IMG/VR virus record: IMGVR_UViG_3300022074_000013
Span: 1 to 64,000 of that record
From: a virus
Length of the DNA stretch: 64,000 nucleotides
Strand: one strand, 5' to 3'
Shown here one piece after another: positions 8,485 through 19,400 of the stretch; the first letter of the stretch is position 1, and each line of letters starts with the position of its first letter. Below the pieces are notes generated by a model, which worked only from the letters and a program-made list of their open reading frames with translations, searched no databases and was not told where the DNA came from. The translations under genes were made by a program, and so were the position numbers.

Positions 8485-8498
8485 ATTTAGAGAGGTTG

Positions 8499-8506
8499 TA
8501 TAAATA
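8499..8506 (+). promoter_or_regulatory. Late promoter TATAAATA five bases before gp25
   Basis: Perfect T4 late consensus, followed by five bases and the ATG at 8512. With the T4 start-site spacing the first transcribed base is the A of the ATG. The only purine-rich stretch (AGAGAGG) lies upstream of the box and would not be in the RNA. Confidence 0.75.
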
Positions 8507-8511
8507 GAAGT

Positions 8512-8931
8512 ATGGCAGACTTAAAATCACAGGGACAAAACGTTGCGGAAACAAAACTATACGCAGATATAGATTTTAGGTTTAGACCACACCCGATTAC
8601 GGGTGACGTTACCATTAAATATGATACAGACGCTATTAAACGTGCAGTTAGAAATATAGTTCTAACTAATTTTTATGAGAGACCCTTCAAACCAAGTTTG
8701 GGGTCTTCTTTGAGGAATCAACTTTTTGAAATGACCACGGATAGGAAAGTAAGAAGACTTGCAGTCAGAGTTCAAAAGATTATCGAAGACTTTGAACCAA
8801 GAGTTGAGAATGTAAAGGTTCAATTCGGCGAAGTATCAGATAGAAATGAATTGGACGTTACTATTTTCTACAACATAAAGAACAACTCCCAAGGACAGGA
8901 ACTAGATTTCACTGTTAGCAGGGCGAGATAG
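8512..8931 (+). CDS. 25: Baseplate wedge protein gp25
   Basis: 139 residues (T4 gp25: 132). The gp25 family pattern is clear: DIDFRFRPHPITGDV, then AIKRAVRNIVLTNFYERPFKPSLGS near residues 43-67. This EPR-type core strand pairs with sheath and gp6 in the wedge. It is a small protein at the base of the contractile sheath, where it serves as the sheath initiator. The predicted transcript from the box at 8499 is leaderless, although read-through from gp5 would also include it. Confidence 0.93.
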   Translation: MADLKSQGQNVAETKLYADIDFRFRPHPITGDVTIKYDTDAIKRAVRNIVLTNFYERPFKPSLGSSLRNQLFEMTTDRKVRRLAVRVQKIIEDFEPRVENVKVQFGEVSDRNELDVTIFYNIKNNSQGQELDFTVSRAR

Positions 8932-8941
8932 AGGACACTAA

Positions 8942-10816
8942 ATGGCAGTTAAAAGTTCATCACTAAATGTAACTGATTTAGACTTTGACGATATAAGTCA
9001 AAATCTGAAAAGTTATTTAAAAGGACAAGATAGTCTAAAAGATTATGACTTTGAAGGTTCAACACTTTCAATGTTAATAGACTTACTTGCGTATTCATCA
9101 CATATCGGAGCAGTAAACACAAACATAGCTGCTTCAGAACTATTCTTAGATTCCGCACAAATGAGAAAGAACGTTGTATCACGTGCGAAAGATTTAGGTT
9201 TCGTCCCTGCTTCAGAATCTGCCTCTACAGCAATCGTTGACCTAACTATGAATAACGTAAGAAATGCAGACGGTACATTCCCAAGTGCAAACGATATGAC
9301 TATCGAAGCAGGTACAAGATTCTCAACTCAGTATGACGGTAAAGCATACAACTTTGTTGTAAGTGCAGGTGTAACACCTCAACCAAATGGAAAAAGTTTT
9401 TCTTATACAGGAATCAATATAAAACAAGGAACAAATGCAAGTGACGTTTTTGTTTATGATAGACAAATTGCAAATCCTAAGTTTGTACTAAGTCAATCAA
9501 GAATAGATAGAACTGCAATGACTGTATCTGTAAACTCAGGTGGTACAAGTACCGCATATGCTCTTGCAAGTGATATATCAAATATTCTTTCTACAAGTAA
9601 AGTATACTTTACTCAAGAAAACGAAGACGGATTTACCGAAGTATATTTTGGTGACGGTAGTATCGGTGCAGAATTGAATGACGGAGATATTATTACAATA
9701 CAATATACGATTGTAGACGTTATTCATGCTAATGGCGCAAATACATTTAGTCTTACTGACGCAATCAATGGTTTCTCAGATTCAACAGTTGTAACTACAA
9801 ATATAGCACAGGGTGGTTCAGAAAAAGAATCTGTAGAATCAATCAAGTTTAAGGCAACAAAGTTCTATTCTTCACAAAACAGATTAGTAACATTGAATGA
9901 CTACAAAGCAAAAGTCTCAGAGTATTATCCAAATGCAGATGCAGTAGCAGTATGGGGCGGAGAAGATAATGACCCACCTGTATATGGTAAAGTTTTTGTT
10001 GCAATCAAACCATTGAATAGTGATTACTTATCAGACGTAGAAAAGACACAGGTCAAAGCAAATCTAAACAAACTAAATGTTATAACAGTTAGACCTGAAA
10101 TAGTAGACGCTGAAATTATTAAGATTTTACTTAATACTACATTTCAATTCAATGAAAAATTAACAGATTTAACAAGTGGTGAGTTAGAAACTTTAGTTAA
10201 GAACGCTATCGTTAAATATGATACAGATAATCTTAATAACTTTGATAGTATATTCAGACATTCAAATCTTCTAAGAAACATAGACGAAGTGGATAGTTCT
10301 ATTCTATCAAATGTAACTAACGTAAGACTAATGCTTAAGAAAAAGATTTTGTTACTAGGTCAAACTGCTGGAATAACAGTAGACTTTGGTAACCCGTTGT
10401 ATAACCCACACAGTGGACATAATAAACACGCTGGTGGTATTACAACGTCAACAGGATTTTACATTAGTGGCGATGCAACCAACGTCATGTTTTTTGACGA
10501 TGACGGTGAAGGTAATATCCGTAGGTACTATCTATCAGGTTCTGTAAGAGTCTATCAAGATAACCAAGCGGGTACTATCGCATATGGCACTGGTAAAATA
10601 ACAATCAATGCTCTGAACATAACTTCAACAGTTAATTCAGACAATACGATTGACTTCACTTTAATACCTAACTCAAATGATGTTATTGCAAAGAGAGGTT
10701 CGTTAATCGATATCTCTTCTGCTGATATCAAGGTCTCAAGTGAATTGGATACCGTTGCAAGCGGTGAATCGAGTGCTGGTGTAGGATTTACTCCAACGTC
10801 AACCTCGACTTATTAA
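8942..10816 (+). CDS. 6: Baseplate wedge protein gp6
   Basis: 624 residues (T4 gp6: 660). The N-terminus has the family features TDLDFDDISQNLKSYLKGQ and DYDFEGSTLSMLIDLLAY, then NIAASELFLDSAQMRKNVVSRAKDLGF (residues about 60-87), the most conserved part of gp6. The second half is beta-rich, with VTLNDYKAKVSEYYPNADAVAVWGGED near 319-345. gp6 dimers form the inner ring of the baseplate together with gp7 and gp25. The gene follows gp25 after 10 bases, with GAGGACACTAA before the ATG. Confidence 0.93.
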   Translation: MAVKSSSLNVTDLDFDDISQNLKSYLKGQDSLKDYDFEGSTLSMLIDLLAYSSHIGAVNTNIAASELFLDSAQMRKNVVSRAKDLGFVPASESASTAIVDLTMNNVRNADGTFPSANDMTIEAGTRFSTQYDGKAYNFVVSAGVTPQPNGKSFSYTGINIKQGTNASDVFVYDRQIANPKFVLSQSRIDRTAMTVSVNSGGTSTAYALASDISNILSTSKVYFTQENEDGFTEVYFGDGSIGAELNDGDIITIQYTIVDVIHANGANTFSLTDAINGFSDSTVVTTNIAQGGSEKESVESIKFKATKFYSSQNRLVTLNDYKAKVSEYYPNADAVAVWGGEDNDPPVYGKVFVAIKPLNSDYLSDVEKTQVKANLNKLNVITVRPEIVDAEIIKILLNTTFQFNEKLTDLTSGELETLVKNAIVKYDTDNLNNFDSIFRHSNLLRNIDEVDSSILSNVTNVRLMLKKKILLLGQTAGITVDFGNPLYNPHSGHNKHAGGITTSTGFYISGDATNVMFFDDDGEGNIRRYYLSGSVRVYQDNQAGTIAYGTGKITINALNITSTVNSDNTIDFTLIPNSNDVIAKRGSLIDISSADIKVSSELDTVASGESSAGVGFTPTSTSTY

Positions 10817-10888
10817 CCATGGATAAAGTGGTCAGGAGTCCCCTGAGTAGTTTACCATTAAATTGGATTAAAATAGGAGAAAATTCAA

Positions 10889-11368
10889 ATGGCAGATAAG
10901 AAAATATCAGCGTTAACTGCAGTAGCAGACGCAGACATCGGTGGTGATGATTTACTTCACATCGTTGATAACCCAGGCGGAACGCCTGTAAACAAAAAGA
11001 TGACAATTGCTCAACTTTTTGAAAATATCCCAACTCACTTAGCAGTTGACGATATTACAACAGTAACGGCAACTGCAAGTAACCTTGCTTCTTCATTCGC
11101 AACTGCGATTGATTTATCAGGTGCTTCAGGTAACGTTGCATTTACGTTAGACAACGGAACAGACGTTGGTCAGTTAAAATTGATTTATCAAAAAACTGAA
11201 CCTGCATCTTCCCATGCGGCTAACATTACTGTAACCAGTTTCGGAAGTGGAACAAGTTCAAGTAACCAAATCTCTCAGGATACTCAGGGTGATGCGGTTA
11301 TCTGTGTTTGGGACGGTTCTAACTGGTTTGTTCTATCAAACTTTAATAGTACAGTTACACTATCATAA
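10889..11368 (+). CDS. Small virion structural protein (fibre-associated type)
   Basis: 159 residues starting with KKISALTAVADADIGGDDLLHIVD. This opening is common to many marine phage tail-fibre and decoration proteins. A beta-rich second half follows, with no catalytic motif. TAGGAGAAAATTCAA is a good ribosome binding site before the ATG. The gene is placed between wedge genes gp6 and gp7, so a baseplate or fibre-attachment role is likely. I cannot assign a T4 equivalent. A 5-bp hairpin (TCAGG/CCTGA, loop of five) lies in the 72-base gap upstream, without a T-tract. Confidence 0.7.
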   Translation: MADKKISALTAVADADIGGDDLLHIVDNPGGTPVNKKMTIAQLFENIPTHLAVDDITTVTATASNLASSFATAIDLSGASGNVAFTLDNGTDVGQLKLIYQKTEPASSHAANITVTSFGSGTSSSNQISQDTQGDAVICVWDGSNWFVLSNFNSTVTLS

Positions 11369-11369
11369 T

Positions 11370-14300
11370 ATGAGTGGAATTCAGGGGGTTGACAAATTAC
11401 TACCTAGACTTAATAGTCTAGTACCCGACTTTGTTCAGGCAGAGTCGCCAGAATTTGTCGCCTTCCTGAAAGCGTACTTTGAGTTCCTAGAACATGAGAC
11501 AGTAGTTCTCAAAAGTCAATCAACTATTGACAACGTAGGATTGGAAGATGGAAGTGGTGACATACTTTATGAAACTGCAACCATCTCTCCTTCTACAACT
11601 GTAGACAATAAAATATTATTAGAGCAAACAGTTACTAATCCAACTGCAAGTGCTGACCCATTTACTGTAGGTGAGTATCTTGTTGGTGATAAATCTAAAA
11701 CAGTCGCAAAGATTAATGTCGTTAACGGAGACCAATTATTCGTTAAGACTATTTCAGGTTTTGGTTTCAAACCTCTTGAAAATGTAACTGGTAGAACAGG
11801 TGGACAAACTGGTGTTGTTTCCACATATAAAGAATCTAGTATTCGTGCAAATAATAAAATCTTAGAATACTCAGACGTAGATAAAACAACAGAAAACTTC
11901 TTAGAATTTTTCCAAAAAGATTTCATGCCCTCTCTTGATGCGAGTTTAAACTCAAACAAGAGAAGTACAATAAAACATATCAGAGACCTTTATCAAAAGA
12001 AAGGTTCCCCTGATTCATTAAAGTTCCTTTTAAGACTTCTATACGGGCAGGAAGCAGAGGTATCATATCCATTCGATAATACAATCAAGTCAAGTGAATC
12101 TTCTTATGTTTCAGAAAGAAGAATGGTTGTTAATATCCCCATAGAAAAAGATAGACCACAAGCAACAGATACCATAACTGAATATGAAGGTGGAGTTGTT
12201 TACGCACAGGGTATCGTTAACATTGTATATCCAGTGGTTGGTTCTGAAACATTATTTTCACTTGATATAACAAACATAGCAAGTAAAGAATTTAGAGAAG
12301 GTTCTACTATAGAACTTTTAGATAGAGATACTAAAGTAAAAAGAGCAGGAACAGTATCAGGTATCATTTCAACATTCAATGATAACGATTCTTCAATATA
12401 CATTGACCACGGTGATGACGGAGACATTCTTCTAGAAGACGGTGGTGGTTTGATATTAGAATCAAGTTTTGCTTCGATAGGTTCTTTGTATGCAATAAAT
12501 GACGATATTAATTTCCAAGGTTCAAAAAACCAGTTAGGTCAAGTAGGTCTTTCAACTTCTGTAGTAGAAGGTATACAAACAGGTTCTGTAGAAGAAGTAT
12601 ATATTGAAGCAGACGGTTCAGGATACGAAGGTGGTGATTTAGTTATCTTTGATAATACTGGTACTAACGGTAGTGGTGCATTTGGTATGATTGGTTCTGC
12701 TGGTGACGAACTATTCCAAGAGGCAGGAACAAGATTTGGATACTATCAGTTTACTGCAACAGCAGGACAAACAGTTTTCAGTGGTTACGATAATTACGGA
12801 CAACAAGTAATTTATGAAGACCACAACAGACACGTATTTGTAAATGACGTAGAACAAACAACAGGTTTTAGTACACAGGGAAGTATACTAACATTCAATT
12901 CAGGATTGAGTGCTGGTGACCAAGTAGAAATATACACAGAGTATATGAGAATTACTTTAGAAGACGGTTCACCTTTAAATCTAGAAACAACAAATTCAAA
13001 CATAAGAAAAGTAACTCTAATAAATGGTGGACGTGGTTACAGTACATTACCTCTATGTGGCCCAGGCGGATACATTTATCCTGCGAGTGTGTCAACATTT
13101 ACACAGGGTGAAGTTGTCACGGGCGCTGGCGGGGCGACAGCAGTAATCGGACTAGTTAATAACGAAAAGAATAGACTAGAAGTATATCGTAGGGCAACAG
13201 ATACTGGTTCATTTGTAGTAGGAGAAACTTTAACTGGTGGTGGAAGTGGTGCGACTTCTACAATCTTACAACAAAATGTTTCTTCGGGAAGTGGTGCGAA
13301 ACTATTTGCATTTTCAAAAAGTATTGGTAGAGTTGGAACAATTAATATCAAAGCACAAGGTAATAGATATACCTCAGACGCACATGTATCTCAAAGTTCA
13401 ACATATCCTTTATTGATATCCGCACCAAGTGTTGCTCTAACAAAAGATACAATTATTACAGGTTCAGTATCAGGTTCAACTGCGAGAGTATTAGACTTTA
13501 ACTCCAATACACAATTACTTAAAGTTCAAGACATGACTAACATGTTCTTAGAAAATGAATCAGTCACATTCCCTAACGGCGGAACATTTAAAATTCATGC
13601 ATTTAATCCATTCACTGGTAGAGGAACGAAGTCAGGTGAAGGATTTATAAACAAAGGAACAACAGGTGATACTGGTGCTCTATCAGCTTCAGGTATGTCA
13701 ATTACTGATAGTAAATTCTATCAATCACATTCTTATGTTGTAAGAATCGGTGAGAGTATTAATAAGTTCCGTTCAATAGTAAAAGATTTAGTTCACCCTG
13801 CAGGTCACATATTCTTTGGTGAGGTTGCGGTAACAAATAATGTTTCTATGAATGTTGCTGACGCAGACCATGTAAGATTTAGACCAACTATTGTTATCAA
13901 TGCTGGTGGTGACGATACTGCAAATGCAAGTGCTCAATTAGCAACTAGAACTGCACAGAGACAAGAAGTTGAAATATACTCATTATCTACAGAAGAACAT
14001 GACTTAGCATATGCACCAATGATTGCATTGGTTAATGAATCAATACCAGCCCCAAGTACAGACCCAAGAACAGGTGGGTCAATTACTGAACCAAGAACAG
14101 AACACGGTGATTCTTCACATAGACAAAGACATATAAACATTCTTAAAATTGTTTCTAAGAATGCAGAGGTAACTCAAGTTGGTATGTATCCATTGAACGG
14201 AATACCAACAACCATATCCTTAGAAAGTGGTGACGGAACCTTTGACCCATATTTTGTTTTACAAACAAATGTAAACGGTGGGCCAGAAAGAAGACCTACA

Positions 14301-14927
14301 CGTAATGGTAAACCACTTCCAGTTAATCCGCACCACGAAGAAGTTATTGTTATGGAAAATGGTGATAGAATAGAAGTAGAAGAAGTTGCGTGTACATTAA
14401 GAATGGAACCTCGAAGAGACGCAGAAGTAAAAGGTATCTTTGGTGACGTAATGATAATGGAAGACGGAAGTAATGTGCGTCTAGAATCTGCTACAACTAT
14501 AGAAGAAGTTGATTATTTTGTAACAGAAAGAAGCAGAGAGAATTTGATAGAAAGATATATGCAGACAGAGGACGGGTTCTCTATCTGTATGGAAAATGAC
14601 GATAGACTAGTTGTCGAAGGTGTCAGTGAAAATGCTGTAACTTCATCATTTGTATCTTTTGGAACTTCGTTCAATGACCTAAATATAATCAGTGGTCAAC
14701 AAGTATATGATATTGCATACTATATTAAGGACGAAACTGATAATGACGACTTCTTATTAGAAGACGGTACAGGTGTTATCATGAGTGAAGTATCAAAACC
14801 CGAAGGACTTAGAATCCAAGACATGGAAACTTTGTTCCCCAACACCTTTATTCCAAAATTTTCCGACCATGCTAGAGATAGGACTAACGTAACCTATTCA
14901 GCATACGTTAAATCAGGAACAAATTAG
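11370..14927 (+). CDS. 7: Baseplate wedge protein gp7
   Basis: 1185 residues (T4 gp7: 1032). I chose the ATG at 11370 (MSGIQGVDKLLPRLNSLVPDF), just after the preceding stop. An in-frame ATG at 11247 would overlap the previous gene by 120 bases and adds sequence that reads as a shadow. The first 230 residues carry PEFVAFLKAYFEFLE and RDLYQKKGSPDSLKFLLRLLYG, typical of marine gp7. Most of the rest is beta-rich with repeated gtVsGi/GaTA strand modules. gp7 forms the wedge heterotrimer with gp6 and reaches out to the fibre attachment points. Confidence 0.85.
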   Translation: MSGIQGVDKLLPRLNSLVPDFVQAESPEFVAFLKAYFEFLEHETVVLKSQSTIDNVGLEDGSGDILYETATISPSTTVDNKILLEQTVTNPTASADPFTVGEYLVGDKSKTVAKINVVNGDQLFVKTISGFGFKPLENVTGRTGGQTGVVSTYKESSIRANNKILEYSDVDKTTENFLEFFQKDFMPSLDASLNSNKRSTIKHIRDLYQKKGSPDSLKFLLRLLYGQEAEVSYPFDNTIKSSESSYVSERRMVVNIPIEKDRPQATDTITEYEGGVVYAQGIVNIVYPVVGSETLFSLDITNIASKEFREGSTIELLDRDTKVKRAGTVSGIISTFNDNDSSIYIDHGDDGDILLEDGGGLILESSFASIGSLYAINDDINFQGSKNQLGQVGLSTSVVEGIQTGSVEEVYIEADGSGYEGGDLVIFDNTGTNGSGAFGMIGSAGDELFQEAGTRFGYYQFTATAGQTVFSGYDNYGQQVIYEDHNRHVFVNDVEQTTGFSTQGSILTFNSGLSAGDQVEIYTEYMRITLEDGSPLNLETTNSNIRKVTLINGGRGYSTLPLCGPGGYIYPASVSTFTQGEVVTGAGGATAVIGLVNNEKNRLEVYRRATDTGSFVVGETLTGGGSGATSTILQQNVSSGSGAKLFAFSKSIGRVGTINIKAQGNRYTSDAHVSQSSTYPLLISAPSVALTKDTIITGSVSGSTARVLDFNSNTQLLKVQDMTNMFLENESVTFPNGGTFKIHAFNPFTGRGTKSGEGFINKGTTGDTGALSASGMSITDSKFYQSHSYVVRIGESINKFRSIVKDLVHPAGHIFFGEVAVTNNVSMNVADADHVRFRPTIVINAGGDDTANASAQLATRTAQRQEVEIYSLSTEEHDLAYAPMIALVNESIPAPSTDPRTGGSITEPRTEHGDSSHRQRHINILKIVSKNAEVTQVGMYPLNGIPTTISLESGDGTFDPYFVLQTNVNGGPERRPTRNGKPLPVNPHHEEVIVMENGDRIEVEEVACTLRMEPRRDAEVKGIFGDVMIMEDGSNVRLESATTIEEVDYFVTERSRENLIERYMQTEDGFSICMENDDRLVVEGVSENAVTSSFVSFGTSFNDLNIISGQQVYDIAYYIKDETDNDDFLLEDGTGVIMSEVSKPEGLRIQDMETLFPNTFIPKFSDHARDRTNVTYSAYVKSGTN

Positions 14928-14930
14928 ATT

Positions 14931-14951
14931 TTATAACATAAGTTGTTATAA
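14931..14951 (+). promoter_or_regulatory. Hairpin overlapping the gp8 late promoter
   Basis: A perfect 7-bp inverted repeat (TTATAAC and GTTATAA) with a 7-base loop lies directly after the gp7 stop. Its right arm overlaps the first TATAAATA box at 14947. It could be a weak terminator of gp7 read-through or may simply reflect the AT-rich promoter. Confidence 0.4.
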
Positions 14952-14954
14952 ATA
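14947..14954 (+). promoter_or_regulatory. Late promoter TATAAATA, first of two for gp8
   Basis: Perfect consensus; predicted start near 14960, inside the second box. Confidence 0.7.
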
Positions 14955-14958
14955 GAAG

Positions 14959-14966
14959 TATAAATA
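14959..14966 (+). promoter_or_regulatory. Late promoter TATAAATA, second of two for gp8
   Basis: Perfect consensus 12 bases after the first box. The predicted start near 14972 leaves about 20 bases of leader with TTAGGAGA as ribosome binding site before the ATG at 14993. Confidence 0.75.
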
Positions 14967-14992
14967 CATTATATCTTAGGAGATAGAATCAA

Positions 14993-16471
14993 ATGGCAGC
15001 AATAATAACAGAAAAGTTTCGTATCCATAATGCGAGACAGTTTAAGGAAGATTTTGGTGAAGCCGCTTCATCGACATTCCTTTTTATAGGACGACCACAA
15101 CAGTGGGACGCATCAGACACAACCCCAACACCTTCAAACTCTATTGGAGAAATGATAGACGCATATAACGATATGATTGCAATGAAGAAAATTACTTCTT
15201 CGGACGTATCACATGCTCTAGTAAGAAGGGATTGGACAACAGGAACAACGTATGACGAGTATGCACATGATTATAGTGCAACAAATACTTCTCCTGCTTC
15301 TAGTTCAAACAACTTGTTTGACTCAAGATATTTTGTGATTACAGACGATTACAATGTATACAAATGTTTAAGGACAGGAAGAGATAGTTCAGGTAACGTA
15401 GTTGCATCTACAGTTAAACCTACAGGAACTGCAACAACTCCATTCGCAACCGCAGATAGTTCAGCTGCCTCAGGACGTGGTTATATTTGGAAGTATATGT
15501 ATTCAGTTTCTGCTTCAGAAACTATTAAGTTTGTAACAAACGATTTTATCCCTGTAAAAACATTAGGTGCACAAACAGAAGTCAATGGTGACTTAGGTGC
15601 ATTCGGTTCTGCTGGTGCAGATGACGGTTCAACTCAATATGACGTAGAAACAGCCGCTGTAGACGGTGGAATTCACCACGTAGTAGTTACTAACGGTGGT
15701 GCTGGATATACTAACGGTACTTACAATAGTGTCGCAGTAGTTGGAGACGGAAGTGGTGCAACAGTATCAGTTAAAGTAGCTGGTGGTGCTGTAACAGAAG
15801 TATTTGTAAACAGCATAGGTTCAGACGAAGGAACTGGTTACAGACGTGCTTCAATTAATATTGACGATATTTCAGGTATCGGTACACCTTCAACAAGTGC
15901 AGTAGTAAAACCAATCATATCACCAGTTTATGGACATGGTGCTAACCCAGTTGAAGAACTAGGTGGTATCTATGTTATCGTAAACTCAAGATTAGAATTC
16001 GCAGAAGGAAGCGGTGACTTCCCAGTCGATAACGATTTCCGAAGAATTGGTCTAGTTCAAGACCCATTCCAAGATGACACAACTACAGTTTCAACAGATA
16101 CAACTCTAAGCGCAATGTACAAAATGACATTGAGTTCAGTAACAGGTCTTTCAAAAGACGATACTATTATGAGTGCAGCTTCTGACGCAACTGGTGTCGC
16201 AAAAAGTATTATAGTCTCAATTGATACAAGTAATAAGTTCGTTTATCACTTACCTCAAGAAAACGTTAAAGGTGAAGTTGTAAACTTTGCTACTAGTGGT
16301 ACGAACACAGTTTTCCTAGGGTCTTCAAGTATAGGAACAGTTAGTGCAGTTGATTCAGATTATCCCGAAGTGCAACCGCATTCGGGTGAAATCATTTACA
16401 TAGAGAACAGAGGTGCGGTATCTAGGGCTTCAGACCAAATTGAAGATATCAAACTTATTGTTCAAATGTAA
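14993..16471 (+). CDS. 8: Baseplate wedge protein gp8
   Basis: 492 residues against 334 in T4, the extra length being a beta-rich region in the second half. Family features include FKEDFGE and TFLFIGRPQQW near the N-terminus. ITDDYNVYKCL (near residue 117) is followed by the KPTGT loop and GYIWKYMYSV (near residue 163), which is the strongest gp8 hallmark. gp8 dimers sit on the wedge and link gp7 to gp10-type proteins. The gene has its own pair of late boxes. Confidence 0.9.
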   Translation: MAAIITEKFRIHNARQFKEDFGEAASSTFLFIGRPQQWDASDTTPTPSNSIGEMIDAYNDMIAMKKITSSDVSHALVRRDWTTGTTYDEYAHDYSATNTSPASSSNNLFDSRYFVITDDYNVYKCLRTGRDSSGNVVASTVKPTGTATTPFATADSSAASGRGYIWKYMYSVSASETIKFVTNDFIPVKTLGAQTEVNGDLGAFGSAGADDGSTQYDVETAAVDGGIHHVVVTNGGAGYTNGTYNSVAVVGDGSGATVSVKVAGGAVTEVFVNSIGSDEGTGYRRASINIDDISGIGTPSTSAVVKPIISPVYGHGANPVEELGGIYVIVNSRLEFAEGSGDFPVDNDFRRIGLVQDPFQDDTTTVSTDTTLSAMYKMTLSSVTGLSKDDTIMSAASDATGVAKSIIVSIDTSNKFVYHLPQENVKGEVVNFATSGTNTVFLGSSSIGTVSAVDSDYPEVQPHSGEIIYIENRGAVSRASDQIEDIKLIVQM

Positions 16472-16496
16472 TTGATAATTAAAAAGAGATAAAAAT

Positions 16497-19400
16497 ATGC
16501 CTGAGAAAGTAGACTTAAATGTATCGCCTTATTATGACGATTATGATGAAGATAAAAAGTATCATAAGGTACTTTATCGTCCTAGTAGACCGATACAGGC
16601 AAGAGAGTTAACACAAGCTCAATCTATTCTACAAAACCAAATTGAAAGATTTGGTGACCACATGTTCAAAGAAGGAAGTATCATTACTGGTGCTGAATCA
16701 AACGTGGACATGGACGTTATGTATGTAAAAGTTGAGAGTACCAACCCTAATGGTTTGGGAACAACTGGTGTAGAAAATTATAGAACTACTTTTGATAACA
16801 AATATCTACAAGGTGAAACTACAGGTGCAGTTGCACAGGTAGTAACTTCATATGCAGAAACTTCAACTGACCCTATCACGTACATTGTCAGAATGTATAA
16901 GTCAGGTTCTGATACAAATAACTCTATTAGATTTTCAGCAGGAGAAGAACTAAAAGAAGTCACAATAGATGCAAACGGTTCAGCTTCTTCTGCAAGTAAC
17001 AACAACGAATTAAAAATTAAGGACTCAACTCATACACCAGTTGGACGTTCTTCATTAGCAGAAATCCAAGAAGGTATTATTTTTACTAGAGGGTTTTTTA
17101 CTAAGGTTAATCAACAACAAATAACACTTGAAAAATATTCAGGTGCACCAAGTTATAGAGTCGGACTAGAGATTGCAGAAACTTTAGTTGGTTCTTCAAC
17201 AGACTCTACATTATTTGATAATGCACAGGGTTCTTCTAACGAGAACGCAGCTGGTGCTGACAGATTAAAAATAGAATTAACTTTAGCAAAACATCTTATA
17301 GATTCCACTACAGACGCAAACTTCATTGAGTTAATGAGAGTTAACAATGGAATCATGGAACTGTCAATCCAAAGACCTGAGTACAATGCATTTGCAAACT
17401 TACTTGCACAAAGAACATTTGATACTTCGGGTGATTTTATTGTAAACCAATTTGTACCAAATCTTAAAGAACATTTAGATGACGGAACTAATGGTGGTGT
17501 ATATTCAACAATTAACGGTGGTGACGAATCTAAATTCGTAGTTAAAACTTCTGCTGGTAAAGCATATGTTAAAGGATACCAAGTAGATAAACTAGTAGGC
17601 TCTACTATACCAATCAGAAAAGCAAGAAGCACCGCAAGTCTTACAGGTGCATCAACACCAGTTAGACTAGGTAACTTTGTAAAAGTAATAAACTCACACG
17701 GTCTTCCTGAATTCGGTAATGAGTCAGGAACAGACGCACAGAAACCATATGGTATCGTAAAACTTTTTGACGCAGTAACAGCAACGCCTGGAACTGAAAA
17801 CACTAGTGGACAAATTGGTTTCGCAAGAATTAGAAACTTTGATATGGCAACTGCTGGAACTTCAAACAGTTCAGAAGTTTGGGATAATGCAACTAGGTTT
17901 AATGCATATCTATTTGATATCAAAATGTTTACCAAACTTAAGTACAGTGCACATAGTGGTACTGCAGTAGTTGGTGATAAGATTACAGGTTCAGTATCAG
18001 GTGCAACTGCTATTGTCGGTTATGACGATGGTTCAGGTGCATTATACGTCCATGACGTAGTAGGAACATTTACTTCAGCAGACGCAATCAGTTCAACAAA
18101 TGGTTCTTTTGCAATGTCAGCTGGTCAACATACTGGTGAGAATTTTAGAGGAACTGCTAACGAAGTAAGAACATATAATATTGACAGAGTTCGTGGAATA
18201 TCACAAGCACCAAATGTAACCGCAAGAGAAACATTCACTGCAGACATATACACAGACCAAGACTTTATATTAACTGGTCAAGTATCAATGTCTTCTACAA
18301 GTGTAACAGGTTTTGCAACTAAATTTACTGCAGAACTTAAAGAAGGTGATATAGTTATTGACGGTGCTGGTAACGAAAGAGTTATTTCTTCTATAACCAG
18401 TGATATAGCTGCTACACTAACAGGTGCGGTAGGAACTGCTTTAACAAACGCAAACGCAACTAGACGAAGAACAAGAGTATTTGACCAAGAACAAGTTGCG
18501 TCCATATTTGCATGGCCAAGAGACTATGTAAAAACACATACACCCGACCAAGTACAAGTAAGAAGGTCACAAAACGTAACATTGTCAAGTGGTACAATTA
18601 CACTTACATGTGGTTCAGGAGAATCCTTTTCAACAAGAACAGATGATAACTATATCTTCTCAGTTGTAGAAGCACAAACATCAGGTTCACCTACATTAGT
18701 AAATGGTGACATGGTTGACGTTGTCAACAACTTAAGTGGTGCACCATTTACAGATACAATTTCAGGAAACAACTTAGAATTCAGTGGGTTCCCAACTGCT
18801 GATGACGGTGCAATTCTAAAAGTAACATTTACTGTAGATATTAATTCACCAGTTAACAGAGATAAGTCACTAAAACAAGCAAGGTGTCTCTCAGTTGTAA
18901 ACTCTAGAACCACAGGTGGATTCTACGGAACATGTTATAACGATAAAGAAATATCCCTAGGTGTTGCAGACGTATTTAAAGTTCGTGCAATCTATGAAGG
19001 TAATGGTGCAACTGCACCTCTACCACCTTCGGGAACAATTACAGAGACATCAAGTCCTGCTATACCATTTCAAAGTTTTGAGGTCATAAAAGGTAATACC
19101 TCAGACGCACGTGCGGTAATTGTAAATTACAATGGTTCTACAAATAAGAGTTATTTTTATTATACCACATTAAACAAAACATTTATAGAAGGTGAAGTTC
19201 TTGTAGGACAGACTTCAAAAGCAACTGGTAACTTAACTAATTTTGACCAAGGTGCAACAAACATAACAGACAGATATTACTTTGACGATGGACAAAGAGA
19301 TGGATTCTATGACCATGGTAGATTACAATTGAAGCCAGGAAATCCAACTGCTAACAATCAGATACTAGTTTTACTTGATTACTTTACTTCAAGTGGTAAC

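Noticed and set aside
10831-10845. Hairpin TCAGG/CCTGA between gp6 and the 159-residue gene as a terminator
   Set aside because: Stem of only 5 bp and no T-tract; the following gene has a good ribosome binding site and no separate late box, so transcription probably continues.
11247-11369. Upstream extension of the gp7 reading frame to an ATG at 11247
   Set aside because: It overlaps a real gene by 120 bases, reads like shadow sequence, and MSGIQGVDKLLPR at 11370 is the natural start.
17153-17935. 260-codon antisense open frame inside the giant wedge gene
   Set aside because: A mirror of AT-rich plus-strand codon usage; no ribosome binding site or homologous look.
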